This document shows positions 1 through 8,843 of a DNA stretch of 64,000 nucleotides, one piece after another. This DNA is from Enterocloster aldenensis (lineage in GTDB: Bacteria > Bacillota > Clostridia > Lachnospirales > Lachnospiraceae): positions 1,179,824-1,243,823 of the forward strand of contig NZ_QVEX01000001.1 in the NCBI RefSeq assembly GCF_003434055.1. The letters run 5' to 3'. Below the pieces are notes generated by a model. The model was not told where the DNA came from. It saw nothing but the letters and a program-made list of their open reading frames with translations, and made no database searches. The position numbers and the translations under genes were made by a program. Every line of letters starts with the position of its first letter. Position 1 is the stretch's first letter.

Positions 1-735
1 CTCCAAAGTCCAGCCATAGGGCTCTTTGGAGGTCTGTAGCTCGTTCTTAAAATTGCCAAGGGACCTTGATATGCCCACAAGCCCGGCCAGCCTTCCATTG
101 GCAGACGCGTCCCCGATATACGGATTCTTTGCCTTATACAGCTCATTGGCCTGCCTGCTTACCACCTCCCCATTGCTTTTAACGGTCATGCCCCTGATGT
201 CCAGCCGTGTCCCCTCCGGGGGAAGGCCCACCTCCAGGTTGAAGGTGCCGCTGCGGTTCCAGGGCGACGGAAGGCATGCATAGATGACCATTTCCTCTGT
301 CCCGTCAGCCTTCCTGACAATTTTATACCTGCTAAAAACAGAGGCCGAATCATAAAACGTTCCTCCCACCCTCACCTGGCCGTCATTAATGTCCGTATAG
401 GTTATCATATAGGAGTCCGAGGGATATCCGATCATGAACAGCTTTATGGATAAGGCCAGCACCATTGCAAGGAACACGGCGCACGCGCCCAGGACCACGT
501 TCCTCAGGTTTCTCCGTTTCACCTTTTTCAGATAATCAATCTCCCCTGCTTTGGCACTGCCCCCAGCGTCTTTCCCGCCTTCCACCTCCTGCTTCATACG
601 CTTATACAGGTCCCTGCACTCCCCGCACCCTTCAAGATGCGCCTCAATCTCGCGCCCTGTTTCCTCTGACGTAAGGCCCTCCACATACAAAGGCATCAGG
701 TCTTTTATGATATCACACGGTATTTTCCTGCTCAT
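1..735 (-). CDS. anti-sigma factor, zinc-finger (zf-HC2) type, partial
   Basis: The frame is open from an ATG at 735 to the left edge, giving 245 visible residues with the C-terminus missing. Residues 33-40 form H-x3-C-x2-C, the zinc-binding motif of cytoplasmic anti-sigma domains. A hydrophobic stretch at about 79-103 is the single membrane helix, and the rest is an extracytoplasmic sensor region I do not recognise. The start overlaps the sigma factor stop by one base (TAATG), the classic translational coupling of ECF sigma and cognate anti-sigma genes. Known of the family: it holds the sigma factor inactive at the membrane until a signal triggers release. The signal cannot be told from this sequence. 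Confidence 0.85.
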   Translation of the reverse strand, partial: MSRKIPCDIIKDLMPLYVEGLTSEETGREIEAHLEGCGECRDLYKRMKQEVEGGKDAGGSAKAGEIDYLKKVKRRNLRNVVLGACAVFLAMVLALSIKLFMIGYPSDSYMITYTDINDGQVRVGGTFYDSASVFSRYKIVRKADGTEEMVIYACLPSPWNRSGTFNLEVGLPPEGTRLDIRGMTVKSNGEVVSRQANELYKAKNPYIGDASANGRLAGLVGISRSLGNFKNELQTSKEPYGWTLE

Positions 736-1211
736 TATTTCTCTGCCTCCTTCACCACCCGCTCTTTTGCGCGGTAATAGGTCACCCTTGCCCAGTTCTC
801 ACTTTTCTCCATGATCTCGCCAATCTGCCCAAATGTCAGGTTGCCCACCAGCCTGAGATACATCACTTCCCGCATGGGATTCTCCAGATTGTGTATCAGC
901 CTCAGGATCTGTATGCTGTCCCAGGAACGGAACAGCTGGGTTTCGGCGGAGTCCACAGGGATTTCCCCTGCCTCCTCCAGCGTCACATGGTTCTTCCGGC
1001 TGCGCGCATGCTCATACCACAGATTCTTCGCTATGCCGCACAACCAGGTGGAGACGCTGCTTTTCCCTTTATATTTGCCAATATTCTTCACTGCCCGGTA
1101 AAATGTTTCCTGGGTCAGTTCCTCCGCCAGATCCGGGTCCTGTGTCCGGGTCAAGAGAAAACCATATACCATTTTTCCGTGCTTTAAATAGATTTCTTCC
1201 ATGGAATCCAT
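735..1211 (-). CDS. ECF-type RNA polymerase sigma factor
   Basis: A 158-residue sigma-70 family protein of extracytoplasmic-function size. Region 2 is visible near the N-terminus (DPDLAEELTQETFYRAV, about residues 26-42) and continues into the core and DNA-melting part (VSTWLCGIAKNLWYEHAR). Region 4, a helix-turn-helix that reads the -35 element, covers roughly 105-155 (REVMYLRLVGNLTFGQIGEI). A Shine-Dalgarno GGAGG lies 10 bases before the ATG. It directly precedes, and is coupled to, the membrane anti-sigma gene, so the two form one regulatory unit. The target regulon is not visible here. An ECF-like promoter in front suggests autoregulation (inference). Confidence 0.9.
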   Translation of the reverse strand: MDSMEEIYLKHGKMVYGFLLTRTQDPDLAEELTQETFYRAVKNIGKYKGKSSVSTWLCGIAKNLWYEHARSRKNHVTLEEAGEIPVDSAETQLFRSWDSIQILRLIHNLENPMREVMYLRLVGNLTFGQIGEIMEKSENWARVTYYRAKERVVKEAEK

Positions 1212-1237
1212 ATATGCATTTCCTCCTTATGTTAATT

Positions 1238-1264
1238 GGTGATGAAAAAGGGCGGAACGTTACA
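1238..1264 (-). promoter_or_regulatory. candidate ECF autoregulatory promoter of the sigma/anti-sigma operon
   Basis: Reading the minus strand, TGTAACG (1264-1258) is followed 13 bases later by CATCACC, about 27 bases before the sigma start codon. An AAC-containing -35 and a C/G-rich short -10 are typical of promoters used by ECF sigma factors, which often drive their own operon. Weak evidence: only one instance can be seen. Confidence 0.4.
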
Positions 1265-1425
1265 GGGAAATTTTAATATTCTTATCACTTCTTTAATTCC
1301 TTGTCAATATAAATGGAGAAAAGTCGAAGGAAAATTTGGAAATCAATCGAAAGGCAGGCAATCTTATGGTAAAATACTTATAAACACGTATCAAAAGACA
1401 TAAATGCTAAAAATGGAGGTCTGAA

Positions 1426-2691
1426 ATGATCATATCAGATGTTACAATAAAAAATTTTAAAGGCATTGAAGAAATAAAGATAGATTTCAAACCTGGATTT
1501 AATTTAATAAAAGGAATTAACGGCAAGGGTAAGACCTCTATCCTGGAAGCAATCGCTGTCGGACTTGGAGGATTTGTTGCCGGGCTTGAGGGCGTTGCCA
1601 CCAGACATTTCTCAACCGATGAAATCCGCACCGTATATTCAAAAATAGGCGATGGTTCCTATGGAAAAAAACACATGGTGCCTGTAGAGGTCACCATGAG
1701 GGCCAGGCTGGATGGGGAAATGTTCGAGTGGACCAGAGGCCGGACCAGTATTAAAGCATCCAGAAGCACCATCCAGCCCCGCAATATCTGCAGGAAGGCA
1801 GAAAACATGGCAGAAGACAGTGAATCCACGCTGCCAGTCCTTGCTTATTTAGGAGCGGGCAGGGTATGGTCCCAAAAACGGGAAAAGCCGGAGAATGTCT
1901 TCAGGAAACAGTATTTCAGGACAGTGGGATATACAGATTCACTTTTGGAAGCATCTAATATAAAGCTTTTACTTAACTGGTGCGTAAGGATGGAACAGGT
2001 GGCCTGGCAGAAGGAAGCAAGGATTGCCGAATATGAAGCAGCAAAAAAGGCAGTCGCGGACTTTATGGATAACATGGAAGCCAATACGGGACACTGCGTA
2101 TTTTATGATAAACAGAATGAGGAATTATTATACCAAAAGGATGGGCAGATACTTCCTGTCATGCAGCTGAGTGCTGGTTATCAGTCCCTTATCTGGATGG
2201 TTTTTGACATCGCATACCGCATGGCCATATTAAACCCTATGAAAAAGGAGAAAATCACAGATACTTGCGGTGTTGTCCTGATTGATGAGATTGATATGCA
2301 TTTACATCCAAAGTGGCAGTGGAATGTAATTGAAGCATTAAGGAATGTTTTTCCTAATGTACAGTTCATTGCTGCCACGCATTCACCTGTCCTCTTTGCA
2401 TCCGCAAAAAACATCTGGCTGATAGATGTGGACGGAACAGAACCTGTTTACGGATATTCCCACTATGGAATCGATGTCAATACTTCCATGTCAGTCTTTC
2501 AAGGAACAAAAGAAATTCCGGAAAATGTCCAGCAACAGGTTGATGCATTTTATAACGCCATGGACTCTGAAAAATATGAGGAAGCAAAAAACATATTAGA
2601 ACGGTTAGAAACAACCACCGCCCCAACGCATCCATTATTAGTAGAGCTTAGGACAAGATACGATTTTGAGACCATTAATTGGGAGGAATAA
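1426..2691 (+). CDS. ptuA: Septu-type anti-phage ATPase PtuA (AAA/ABC-like ATPase)
   Basis: A 421-residue SMC/OLD-like ATPase. Walker A is GINGKGKTS at residues 30-38, a signature-like LSAGYQS lies near 250, Walker B is VVLIDEID at about 283-290, and an H-loop ATHSP follows (FIAATHSPVLF). The start is set by GGAGGT seven bases before the ATG. The stop is directly followed by the ATG of an HNH nuclease gene; an ATPase next to this HNH family is the known layout of Septu defence (PtuA senses and regulates, PtuB cuts). The gene is visibly richer in A/T than the flanking housekeeping genes, fitting horizontal gain. A different ATPase-HNH defence type, or a retron-linked PtuA, is possible, but no reverse transcriptase is present. 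Confidence 0.8.
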   Translation: MIISDVTIKNFKGIEEIKIDFKPGFNLIKGINGKGKTSILEAIAVGLGGFVAGLEGVATRHFSTDEIRTVYSKIGDGSYGKKHMVPVEVTMRARLDGEMFEWTRGRTSIKASRSTIQPRNICRKAENMAEDSESTLPVLAYLGAGRVWSQKREKPENVFRKQYFRTVGYTDSLLEASNIKLLLNWCVRMEQVAWQKEARIAEYEAAKKAVADFMDNMEANTGHCVFYDKQNEELLYQKDGQILPVMQLSAGYQSLIWMVFDIAYRMAILNPMKKEKITDTCGVVLIDEIDMHLHPKWQWNVIEALRNVFPNVQFIAATHSPVLFASAKNIWLIDVDGTEPVYGYSHYGIDVNTSMSVFQGTKEIPENVQQQVDAFYNAMDSEKYEEAKNILERLETTTAPTHPLLVELRTRYDFETINWEE

Positions 2692-3336
2692 ATGATATAC
2701 ATCAAGAAAGGCAATGAACCGGATTCCCTGACCAAGTATCGGAAGAAAAAATTTGCTTATTATGACGGGTACAAAGACAAGGATGATATCCGCAAAAACT
2801 TACTGGAAGAGCAAGGATATCTATGTGCCTACTGTATGAGGAGAATAGATAAGAAGAGGATGAAAATTGAACATTGGTATCCGGAGGAGCATCTAACTGA
2901 CATTGAATGTCTGAATTATCAGAATATGCTAGGCGTATGCCTTGGACACATAAATGGGACAAAAGGTTCTGATGATACATGTGATACACATAAAGGCAGT
3001 GAATTTATCAAAATCAATCCTCTGGACCAATCCACGCTGCGGCATATTAACTACAGTTCCGCCACAGGCGCTATATTTTCCCAAGATACGGATATCGAAA
3101 AAGATATCAATGTGACCTTAAACCTTAATTCAAAGCCTCATATGCTGAAGGAGAATAGGAAGAAGAAGTTAAATGCCTGTATCCTGGAAATGAGCAGATT
3201 GCAAAAAAACGGTATTTGGAACCGGAAAATGCTCGAAAAAATGTATGCGGTATATGAGGATTTTGATTCCGAGGGCAAAAGGATGGAGTATGCCGGAATT
3301 GTTTTGTGGTACTTAAAAAAACGCTTAAAATATTAA
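2692..3336 (+). CDS. ptuB: HNH endonuclease PtuB-like (TIGR02646 family)
   Basis: A 214-residue protein. It has a zinc-type HNH core: C-x2-C (YLCAYCMRR, about 43-51), then KIEHWYPEEH (about 62-71) carrying the catalytic His, then LNYQNMLGVC, and a downstream DTCDTHKGS motif that completes the Cys/His set. This arrangement is that of the PtuB nucleases of Septu systems and of retron Ec78-type systems. The ATG abuts the PtuA stop codon (TAA-ATG), and the ribosome-binding site lies inside the end of ptuA, so the two proteins are made together. Expected role: nuclease effector acting when PtuA is triggered by phage. A convergent terminator follows. Confidence 0.8.
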   Translation: MIYIKKGNEPDSLTKYRKKKFAYYDGYKDKDDIRKNLLEEQGYLCAYCMRRIDKKRMKIEHWYPEEHLTDIECLNYQNMLGVCLGHINGTKGSDDTCDTHKGSEFIKINPLDQSTLRHINYSSATGAIFSQDTDIEKDINVTLNLNSKPHMLKENRKKKLNACILEMSRLQKNGIWNRKMLEKMYAVYEDFDSEGKRMEYAGIVLWYLKKRLKY

Positions 3337-3339
3337 AAA

Positions 3340-3380
3340 ATGACTGCCCTTGAGGAATATCGCACCTTGCGGGCAGTCAT
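3340..3380 (-). terminator. Rho-independent terminator of the rpmE–prfA gene string
   Basis: ATGACTGCCC (3340-3349) pairs with GGGCAGTCAT (3371-3380), and the stem extends inward by further pairs with one mismatch. On the minus strand the stem is followed by TTTTTT, so it ends transcription coming from prfA; on the plus strand no T-run follows. Confidence 0.85.
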
Positions 3381-3425
3381 TATCATATACCATCAGCATT
3401 CAGCCCCCGCGGTAATCCGGCAGGA

Positions 3426-4502
3426 CTATATTGCTTCATTCATCTTAGCCAGCTTCGCCGCCTGGTCCGCTGCAATCAGGTTATCCAGCAGTTCCTGTAT
3501 ATCCCCGTTCATAATGGAATCAATCTTATATAAAGTCAGCTTAATCCTGTGGTCCGTCACACGGCCCTGGGGGAAATTATAGGTGCGGATCTTCTCAGAA
3601 CGGTCGCCGGTGCCAATCTGGCTGCGGCGTTCCTCTGCCTCGGAACTCTGACGCTTCTCCAGTTCAATGTCGTACAGCTTGGAACGCAGCAGGCGGAAGG
3701 CCTTTTCCTTGTTCTGGAGCTGTGACTTCTCTGTCTGGCTGTATATCACGATTCCGGTAGGCATATGGGTCAGGCGTACCGCGGAATCCGTGGTATTGAC
3801 GCACTGGCCGCCGTTGCCGGACGCACGCATCACGTCAATACGGATGTCGTTCATATCAATCTGTACATCCACTTCCTCCGCCTCGGGCATGACGGCAACC
3901 GTTGCAGTGGAGGTATGGATGCGGCCTCCGGATTCTGTCTCGGGAACCCGCTGCACGCGGTGTACCCCACTCTCATATTTAAGCTTGGAGTACGCCCCCT
4001 TACCGGTAACCATTGCCACCACTTCCTTGAAGCCGCCGATTCCGTTCTCATTCAGGCTGATGATCTCAACCTTCCACCTGTGGCTGTCCGCATAGTTGGA
4101 ATACATGCGGTACAGCTCTGCTGCGAACAGGGCCGCCTCATCGCCGCCCGCGCCTGCCCGGATTTCCAGGATGATGTTCTTGTCGTCATTGGGGTCCTTG
4201 GGAAGCAGGAGGATTTTCAGTTCATGCTCCAGTTCCTCGATACGCTTCTTGGCATCAGACAGCTCTTCCTTAGCCATCTCGCGCATCTCCTCATCGTTTT
4301 CCTCCTCAAGAAGGGCCAGGCTGTCCTCCACGTCCTGCTTGGCCTGCTTATACTGCTTATAAGCCTCCACAATGGGCGCCAGGTCTGCCTGCTCCTTCAT
4401 CAGCCGGGTAAACCGTTTGGTATCCTGGGTCACAGCCGGGTCACCCAGCATCAGCATCAATTCCTCATAATGGATTAACATATCATCTAATCTGTCAAAC
4501 AT
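3426..4502 (-). CDS. prfA: peptide chain release factor 1 (RF1)
   Basis: 358 residues from MFDRLDDML, the usual RF1 start; an in-frame ATG 30 bases upstream exists, but the AGGAGAG just before 4502 fits this start. The GGQ loop that triggers peptide release is present in [19 protein letters not shown], and the domain that reads UAA/UAG stops is complete. Length is normal for the family. The start overlaps the end of prmC by 8 bases, so release factor and the enzyme that methylates its GGQ glutamine are translationally coupled. It is the last gene of rpmE–yqhQ–prmC–prfA, a common clostridial order. Confidence 0.97.
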   Translation of the reverse strand: MFDRLDDMLIHYEELMLMLGDPAVTQDTKRFTRLMKEQADLAPIVEAYKQYKQAKQDVEDSLALLEEENDEEMREMAKEELSDAKKRIEELEHELKILLLPKDPNDDKNIILEIRAGAGGDEAALFAAELYRMYSNYADSHRWKVEIISLNENGIGGFKEVVAMVTGKGAYSKLKYESGVHRVQRVPETESGGRIHTSTATVAVMPEAEEVDVQIDMNDIRIDVMRASGNGGQCVNTTDSAVRLTHMPTGIVIYSQTEKSQLQNKEKAFRLLRSKLYDIELEKRQSSEAEERRSQIGTGDRSEKIRTYNFPQGRVTDHRIKLTLYKIDSIMNGDIQELLDNLIAADQAAKLAKMNEAI

Positions 4503-5382
4503 AATTCTCTCCTGTCTCCTTCCAACCTGCACGCACCACCCGGTCCAGCCCGGCCATATCCTTCATTACTTCCACCTGCACATATCCATGCGCCTCAAAC
4601 ATCTGCCTTACCGGCAGTCCCTGGTCAAATCCAATCTCCATATACACGCAGCCCCCGGGGGCAAGATGCTTTCTGCATCCTTGTGCCAATATCCGGTAAA
4701 ACGCAAGCCCGTCAGCCCTTCCGTCCAGGGCCATCCTGGGCTCGTAGTCCCTCACCTCAGGTTCCAGGCCTTCTATGTCATGACTGGGTATATAGGGCGG
4801 ATTGGAAACAATGATGTCATATCTGCGGTCAGGTTCCAGGCGCTCAAACATGTCGCTTTCAATCAGGTTGAAATCCCCCTCATGCTCCTTCAGAAGACGC
4901 TGCGCGTTGCGGGCAGCAACCATCAGGGCTTCCCTTGACACGTCAAGGGCCGTCACATCCCGGAAACCACCCATAAGGGCCAGGCTGATTGCAATGCAGC
5001 CAGATCCGGTGCACACGTCCAACAGCGCTGCGTCCTTTCCCTTCTGCTCCTGCAATACCAGCTCCACCAGTGTCTCCGTGTCCTGCCTTGGTATCAGCAC
5101 ATGTTCATTTACATAAAACTCAAATCCCATGAACTCCTGGACGCCTGTCAGGTGCTGGAGGGGTATCCGCTCTGCCCTTCGGTCAATCATCTCCTCATAT
5201 TTCCTGCACTTTAAGAAAGTCTCCTCATCCTCAGGAAGCGTCTTATCCTTTATTGCCAGGAAGGAGGCCAGGCTTTCGCCAAATGCCTCCAGCAGAAGGT
5301 ACCTTGCATCCAGACCCGCGTCCGGCACGCTGCTCCTATTCAGTTTCTCCGTTCCCTGCCATAGCAGCTGCTGCATGGTCAT
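4495..5382 (-). CDS. prmC: release factor glutamine N5-methyltransferase
   Basis: 295 residues from the ATG at 5382, chosen because AAAGGAG lies nine bases before it; a longer open frame upstream runs inside yqhQ and lacks a site. The SAM-binding fold is seen as [14 protein letters not shown], and the catalytic NPPY motif as SNPPYIPS. It methylates the GGQ glutamine of RF1 and RF2, raising termination efficiency. The start lies inside the 3' end of yqhQ (47-base overlap) and the end overlaps prfA, pointing to tight operon coupling. Confidence 0.96.
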   Translation of the reverse strand: MTMQQLLWQGTEKLNRSSVPDAGLDARYLLLEAFGESLASFLAIKDKTLPEDEETFLKCRKYEEMIDRRAERIPLQHLTGVQEFMGFEFYVNEHVLIPRQDTETLVELVLQEQKGKDAALLDVCTGSGCIAISLALMGGFRDVTALDVSREALMVAARNAQRLLKEHEGDFNLIESDMFERLEPDRRYDIIVSNPPYIPSHDIEGLEPEVRDYEPRMALDGRADGLAFYRILAQGCRKHLAPGGCVYMEIGFDQGLPVRQMFEAHGYVQVEVMKDMAGLDRVVRAGWKETGENYV

Positions 5383-6394
5383 GTCCTGCCGCTCCTTTGC
5401 GTTCCTTTTTATCATAGGCCCTGCCTGTACCGTCATCCTGTCTTGGGGCGCTGTTTTCCTTCCATCCCGGAAACGCCTCATCCAGATAGCTCCTCCAGTC
5501 AAACACGGTTTCAACCGCTGCAATCGCAACCTCAATCATGCTGTCATCCGGTTCCGTGGTGGTCAGTCCCTGCATCCACATGCCGGGACGGCTTAAGATA
5601 TTCACCAGCTTGGAATCGTGTCTGCCCGCAAAGCGCAGGAACTCATAGGACACGCCTGCAATCACCGGTATCAGCACGATACGGCTGACAATCCTAAGCC
5701 AGATCGTATCCACGCGGATTACCATGAAAAACAGGATGCTGATGACCATTACAATCATGATGAAGCTGGTGCCGCAGCGTTTATGCTCCTTGGAGCTGGC
5801 CCTTACATTGTCCACGGTCAGCTCCAGCCCGTGCTCAATGCAGTTGATGCACTTGTGTTCCGAACCGTGGTACATGAAGGTCCTCTTTATGTCCTCCATC
5901 CTGGATACCAGCTTGATATACCCAATGAAAATAACAATCCTGATCACGCCTTCCAGGATGGCCATCACTGTCTCTGAGGGGATGAAGCTTTTGCAGAAGC
6001 GGGCAATGAGCAGCGGCAGCACCATGAATATACCGATGGCCATGACAAAGGAAAATATCATGACCACACTCATGAGCACGCTCTCCAGCTTTTCCCCAAA
6101 TACCTTGTCCAGCCACGCCTCGAACCGGCCGGGCTGGGCCTCCTCATCATCCTCAAAAAAACTGCAGGACCAGGTCAGGGCCCTCATGCCCACAACCATG
6201 GAATCTATAAAACTGAAAATACCCCTGATAAACGGAAGCCCAAGAAACTTATGCTTCCTGGTGATGCTTACGTAGGTATCCTTTTTCACCTCAATATCCC
6301 CGTCCGGCTTGCGGACCGCTATGGCGTAATCATTGCCGTTCATCATCATGATGCCTTCAATTACGGCCTGACCGCCAATTCCTGAATATTTCAT
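5336..6394 (-). CDS. yqhQ: DUF1385 membrane protein (YqhQ family)
   Basis: 352 residues. The N-terminal GGQAVIEGIMMMNG is the signature of DUF1385. Several hydrophobic helices lie in the middle (around 90-130 and 205-245), with HGSEHKCINCIEHG between them, a conserved His/Cys patch that could bind metal. The C-terminal tail is charged and overlaps the prmC start. The function of the family is unknown; it is routinely found between rpmE and prmC/prfA in Clostridia, as here. The last ~35 residues look non-conserved and may exist only to carry the prmC ribosome-binding site. Confidence 0.9.
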   Translation of the reverse strand: MKYSGIGGQAVIEGIMMMNGNDYAIAVRKPDGDIEVKKDTYVSITRKHKFLGLPFIRGIFSFIDSMVVGMRALTWSCSFFEDDEEAQPGRFEAWLDKVFGEKLESVLMSVVMIFSFVMAIGIFMVLPLLIARFCKSFIPSETVMAILEGVIRIVIFIGYIKLVSRMEDIKRTFMYHGSEHKCINCIEHGLELTVDNVRASSKEHKRCGTSFIMIVMVISILFFMVIRVDTIWLRIVSRIVLIPVIAGVSYEFLRFAGRHDSKLVNILSRPGMWMQGLTTTEPDDSMIEVAIAAVETVFDWRSYLDEAFPGWKENSAPRQDDGTGRAYDKKERKGAAGHDHAAAAMAGNGETE

Positions 6395-6418
6395 CCTTTC
6401 TTACCTTTCTTAGCTGGA

Positions 6419-6442
6419 TGCCGCGGTACGGGCGCCGCGGCA
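6419..6442 (-). other. GC-rich hairpin between rpmE and yqhQ
   Basis: TGCCGCGG (6419-6426) pairs perfectly with CCGCGGCA (6435-6442), loop of 8. No T-run follows on the minus strand, so it is more likely an RNA-stability or processing hairpin that sets rpmE apart from the downstream genes than a true terminator. Confidence 0.6.
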
Positions 6443-6499
6443 CATAAACCAGAAAGGGCTGAGCCTGATGCCAAGCCCAACCCTCATCTTTTTTGCCTA

Positions 6500-6706
6500 T
6501 TAGTTAGCATTCATGCCATACTTACGATTGAACTTATCAATACGTCCACGGGCCTGAGCAGCCTTCTGCTGGCCGGTATAGAATGAATGGCACTTGGAAC
6601 AGATTTCCACGTGGATGTCTTTCTTTGTTGATCCTGTTACGAACTCATTACCACAGTTGCACACAACCTTTGCCTGGTAATAATTTGGATGGATTCCTTC
6701 TCTCAT
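6500..6706 (-). CDS. rpmE: 50S ribosomal protein L31 (zinc-binding form)
   Basis: 68 residues from [20 protein letters not shown], the standard L31 start; AGAGGTG precedes the ATG. The four cysteines (CNC, then CSKC) mark the zinc-binding C+ form rather than the zinc-free paralogue made under zinc starvation. It sits first in the rpmE–yqhQ–prmC–prfA string, behind a strong sigma-A promoter and a leader of about 190 bases that could hold an autoregulatory RNA. Confidence 0.97.
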   Translation of the reverse strand: MREGIHPNYYQAKVVCNCGNEFVTGSTKKDIHVEICSKCHSFYTGQQKAAQARGRIDKFNRKYGMNAN

Positions 6707-6897
6707 TTCTTTCACCTCTCTGATAATATTTGCGGTTTCCGACCGCGGCCTGTATGCCAATCTGCCTCTGTACATTACAGGCAGCCGGCTCCCGCCGTCA
6801 CCAGAACGCACAGATATCAGCACTGTTCAAGTTATACGCACCCTCACCGTAAGGTCCTGACTCACGCAGATGCTAAAACTGCCGTCAATCCAGACAG
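6707..6897 (-). promoter_or_regulatory. long rpmE 5' leader, possible L31 autoregulatory RNA
   Basis: Between the mapped promoter and the rpmE start lie about 190 untranslated bases, containing a hairpin pairing GCCTGTA with TACAGAGGC (one bulge) and other GC-rich inverted pieces. Structured leaders bound by L31 are described in Firmicutes; whether this one belongs to them was not tested. No other gene is seen in 6707-7088. Confidence 0.4.
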
Positions 6898-6904
6898 CTT
6901 ACAC

Positions 6905-6933
6905 AGTATAGCATAAATTGTCCGGGATTGCAA
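6905..6933 (-). promoter_or_regulatory. sigma-A promoter of rpmE
   Basis: Minus strand TTGCAA (6933-6928), a 17-base spacer with TATGC just before the -10, then TATACT (6910-6905). Good match to the housekeeping consensus, with an extended -10. Confidence 0.85.
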
Positions 6934-7029
6934 GTGGTTTTTCAGCCTGTCCAAATAATCTCCCAACAACCTTCCCATGGGCTGTCTGAACGGTTACAAT
7001 TGGCCGGACCCGGCCTCAGATATCTGAAA

Positions 7030-7068
7030 ATCGGACGGCACCGCCCTCTTACAGGCATGCCGTCCGAT
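7030..7068 (-). terminator. Rho-independent terminator of the cystine-use operon
   Basis: ATCGGACGGCA pairs perfectly over 11 bases with TGCCGTCCGAT across a 17-base loop; on the minus strand the stem runs into TTTTC. It lies 20 bases after the last gene of the malY–symporter–reductase operon. Confidence 0.85.
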
Positions 7069-7088
7069 GAAACCTTTACAGTATTGAT

Positions 7089-8786
7089 TTACATAAAATT
7101 ATATTCCGTTACAATCTTCTCACGGCCGGTTGTCACATCTGTGAAATATTCAAAATAACTGATTCCCAGGAACGAACCGGAAATGTTGATGATATTGTCA
7201 AAACCGCGGCCCTTTAAGGCCATGATGGCATTATAGCTTCTCTGGCTGGTCCTGCAGTGCAGGTATACCGGTCTGTCCTTGGGTATCTCCGCCGTGCGCT
7301 GGCGCAGCTCGCCCAATGGGATATTGATTGCGCCTATGAGATGGCCTGCCTCGAACTCATCCCTGCCCCTTACATCAATGATGCAGGCCTGATTCTCCAC
7401 CAATCCACGCACCTCATTGACATGAACCTGTTTAAATACGCCATGAAGCACATTCAGCCCCACCAGGGCAGCCAGGTTCACCACGTCCCTGGCAGTTCCA
7501 AACACAGGCGAATAACACAGTTCCAGGTCCTTTAAGTCCTCCAGGGTGCCGTTCATGGCTATAATGGCAGCAACCACGTCAATCCTCTTGTCCACATTGC
7601 CTTTCCCAATGGCCTGGGCTCCCAGAATCCGGCCGGTGGGCACTTCAAATACAAGCTTAAAATGCATGGGCGCGCTTCCCGGCATCAGTCCCACCTTATC
7701 CATGGACATGGTATACACAGAGTCACAGGGAATATTGGCTGCCCTGGCCGCCCTTTCGTTAAGCCCCGTGGCAGCGGCGTTCCGTTCAAACAGCCTTACC
7801 GCGCAGGAGCCGATGACCCCCCTGTTCCTGCCCGGTATGCCGTACATGGCGTCAGCAGCAGTCCTTGCCTGGCGCAGGGCCGGACCGGCCAGAGGAAGCT
7901 TCGCCGGCCTGCGGGTCAGCTGGTTATATACCTCGACGGCATCCCCCACCGCGTAGATATGCGGGTCGCTTGTGCGGTAATCAGCCGAAACCTTGATTGC
8001 CCCGGTTTCCCCCAGCTCAAGCCCTGCCTGCCTTGCAAGCCCCGTCTCAGGCAGCACGCCGATGGAGAGCACTACCGCGTCGCAGGGCAGTTCCTTTCCC
8101 GAGTTCAGGACAACCTTATCCCCGGCAATGGCCTTAACGCCATCCCCCACAGCCAGTTCCACACCCTGGTCATAAAGTTCCTTTTGCAGGATCTGGGCCA
8201 TATCATAATCAAACGGCGTCATGATCTGGTCCGCGGCTTCTGCCACAGCCACATGTTTCCCGGCTGTCTTCAGGTTTTCAGCCACCTCAAGCCCGATGAA
8301 ACCTCCGCCAATCACAACCACGTTGCGGATTTCCTCCCTGGACACGTACTGGTCCAGCTTTGCGATGTCATTCACATTGCGCACCGTAAATACGTGGGGA
8401 AGAGATACTCCCTCGATTGATTTAGGGCGGATTGGATACGATCCAGGCGAAAGGACCAGTTCATCATAAGCCTCTTCGTATTCCCGGCCGGACACGCTGT
8501 CCCTGACCTGGACCACCTGGCGCTCCCGGTCAATGCCATACACCTCATTGTTGACCCTTACCTCAATATCATAGGACGTCTTAAATCCCTCCGGCGTCAT
8601 AAGCACAAGCCAGTCCTTATCTTCCACGGTCCTGCTTAAATAATAGGGAAGGGAGCAGTTCGAGAATGATACATGCTCTCCCCGTTCAAATATGGTGATT
8701 GATGCATCCGCATCCAGGCGCCTTACCCTGGCTGCCGCGGAAGCACCGCCGGCAACCCCTCCTACAACGAGTACACGTTTTCCCAT
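7089..8786 (-). CDS. CoA-disulfide / persulfide reductase with C-terminal rhodanese domain
   Basis: 565 residues from the ATG at 8786, preferred over a GTG six bases upstream because AAAGGA is 10 bases from the ATG. The N-terminal part is a flavin disulfide reductase: GGVAGGASAAARVRRL binds FAD, and SFSNCSLPYY has the single redox Cys (residue 44) typical of CoA-disulfide reductases. A second dinucleotide fold (VVIGGGFIGLEVA) binds NAD(P)H. The C-terminal ~100 residues are a rhodanese domain with active-site loop CRTSQRS (Cys about 511). The fused form is known to reduce CoA-S-SH, CoA disulfide or polysulfide. Next to a C-S lyase and a cystine symporter it probably handles persulfide released from cystine. 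Confidence 0.9.
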   Translation of the reverse strand: MGKRVLVVGGVAGGASAAARVRRLDADASITIFERGEHVSFSNCSLPYYLSRTVEDKDWLVLMTPEGFKTSYDIEVRVNNEVYGIDRERQVVQVRDSVSGREYEEAYDELVLSPGSYPIRPKSIEGVSLPHVFTVRNVNDIAKLDQYVSREEIRNVVVIGGGFIGLEVAENLKTAGKHVAVAEAADQIMTPFDYDMAQILQKELYDQGVELAVGDGVKAIAGDKVVLNSGKELPCDAVVLSIGVLPETGLARQAGLELGETGAIKVSADYRTSDPHIYAVGDAVEVYNQLTRRPAKLPLAGPALRQARTAADAMYGIPGRNRGVIGSCAVRLFERNAAATGLNERAARAANIPCDSVYTMSMDKVGLMPGSAPMHFKLVFEVPTGRILGAQAIGKGNVDKRIDVVAAIIAMNGTLEDLKDLELCYSPVFGTARDVVNLAALVGLNVLHGVFKQVHVNEVRGLVENQACIIDVRGRDEFEAGHLIGAINIPLGELRQRTAEIPKDRPVYLHCRTSQRSYNAIMALKGRGFDNIINISGSFLGISYFEYFTDVTTGREKIVTEYNFM

Positions 8787-8843
8787 GTCCACACATCCTT
8801 TACCGTCTATTTTCTGCTCTCAGCCTGTTTTCCCGGCTTATTA

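Noticed and set aside
1426..3336. Retron-type PtuAB system
   Set aside because: No reverse transcriptase gene or msr/msd-like RNA lies on either side; only the ATPase and nuclease are present.
3765..4478. 237-codon open frame on the plus strand opposite prfA
   Set aside because: It is antisense to a full-length, unmistakable RF1 gene and shows no protein family features.
6419..6442. Terminator between rpmE and yqhQ
   Set aside because: The hairpin is strong but no T-run follows on the minus strand, so it is listed only as a hairpin.
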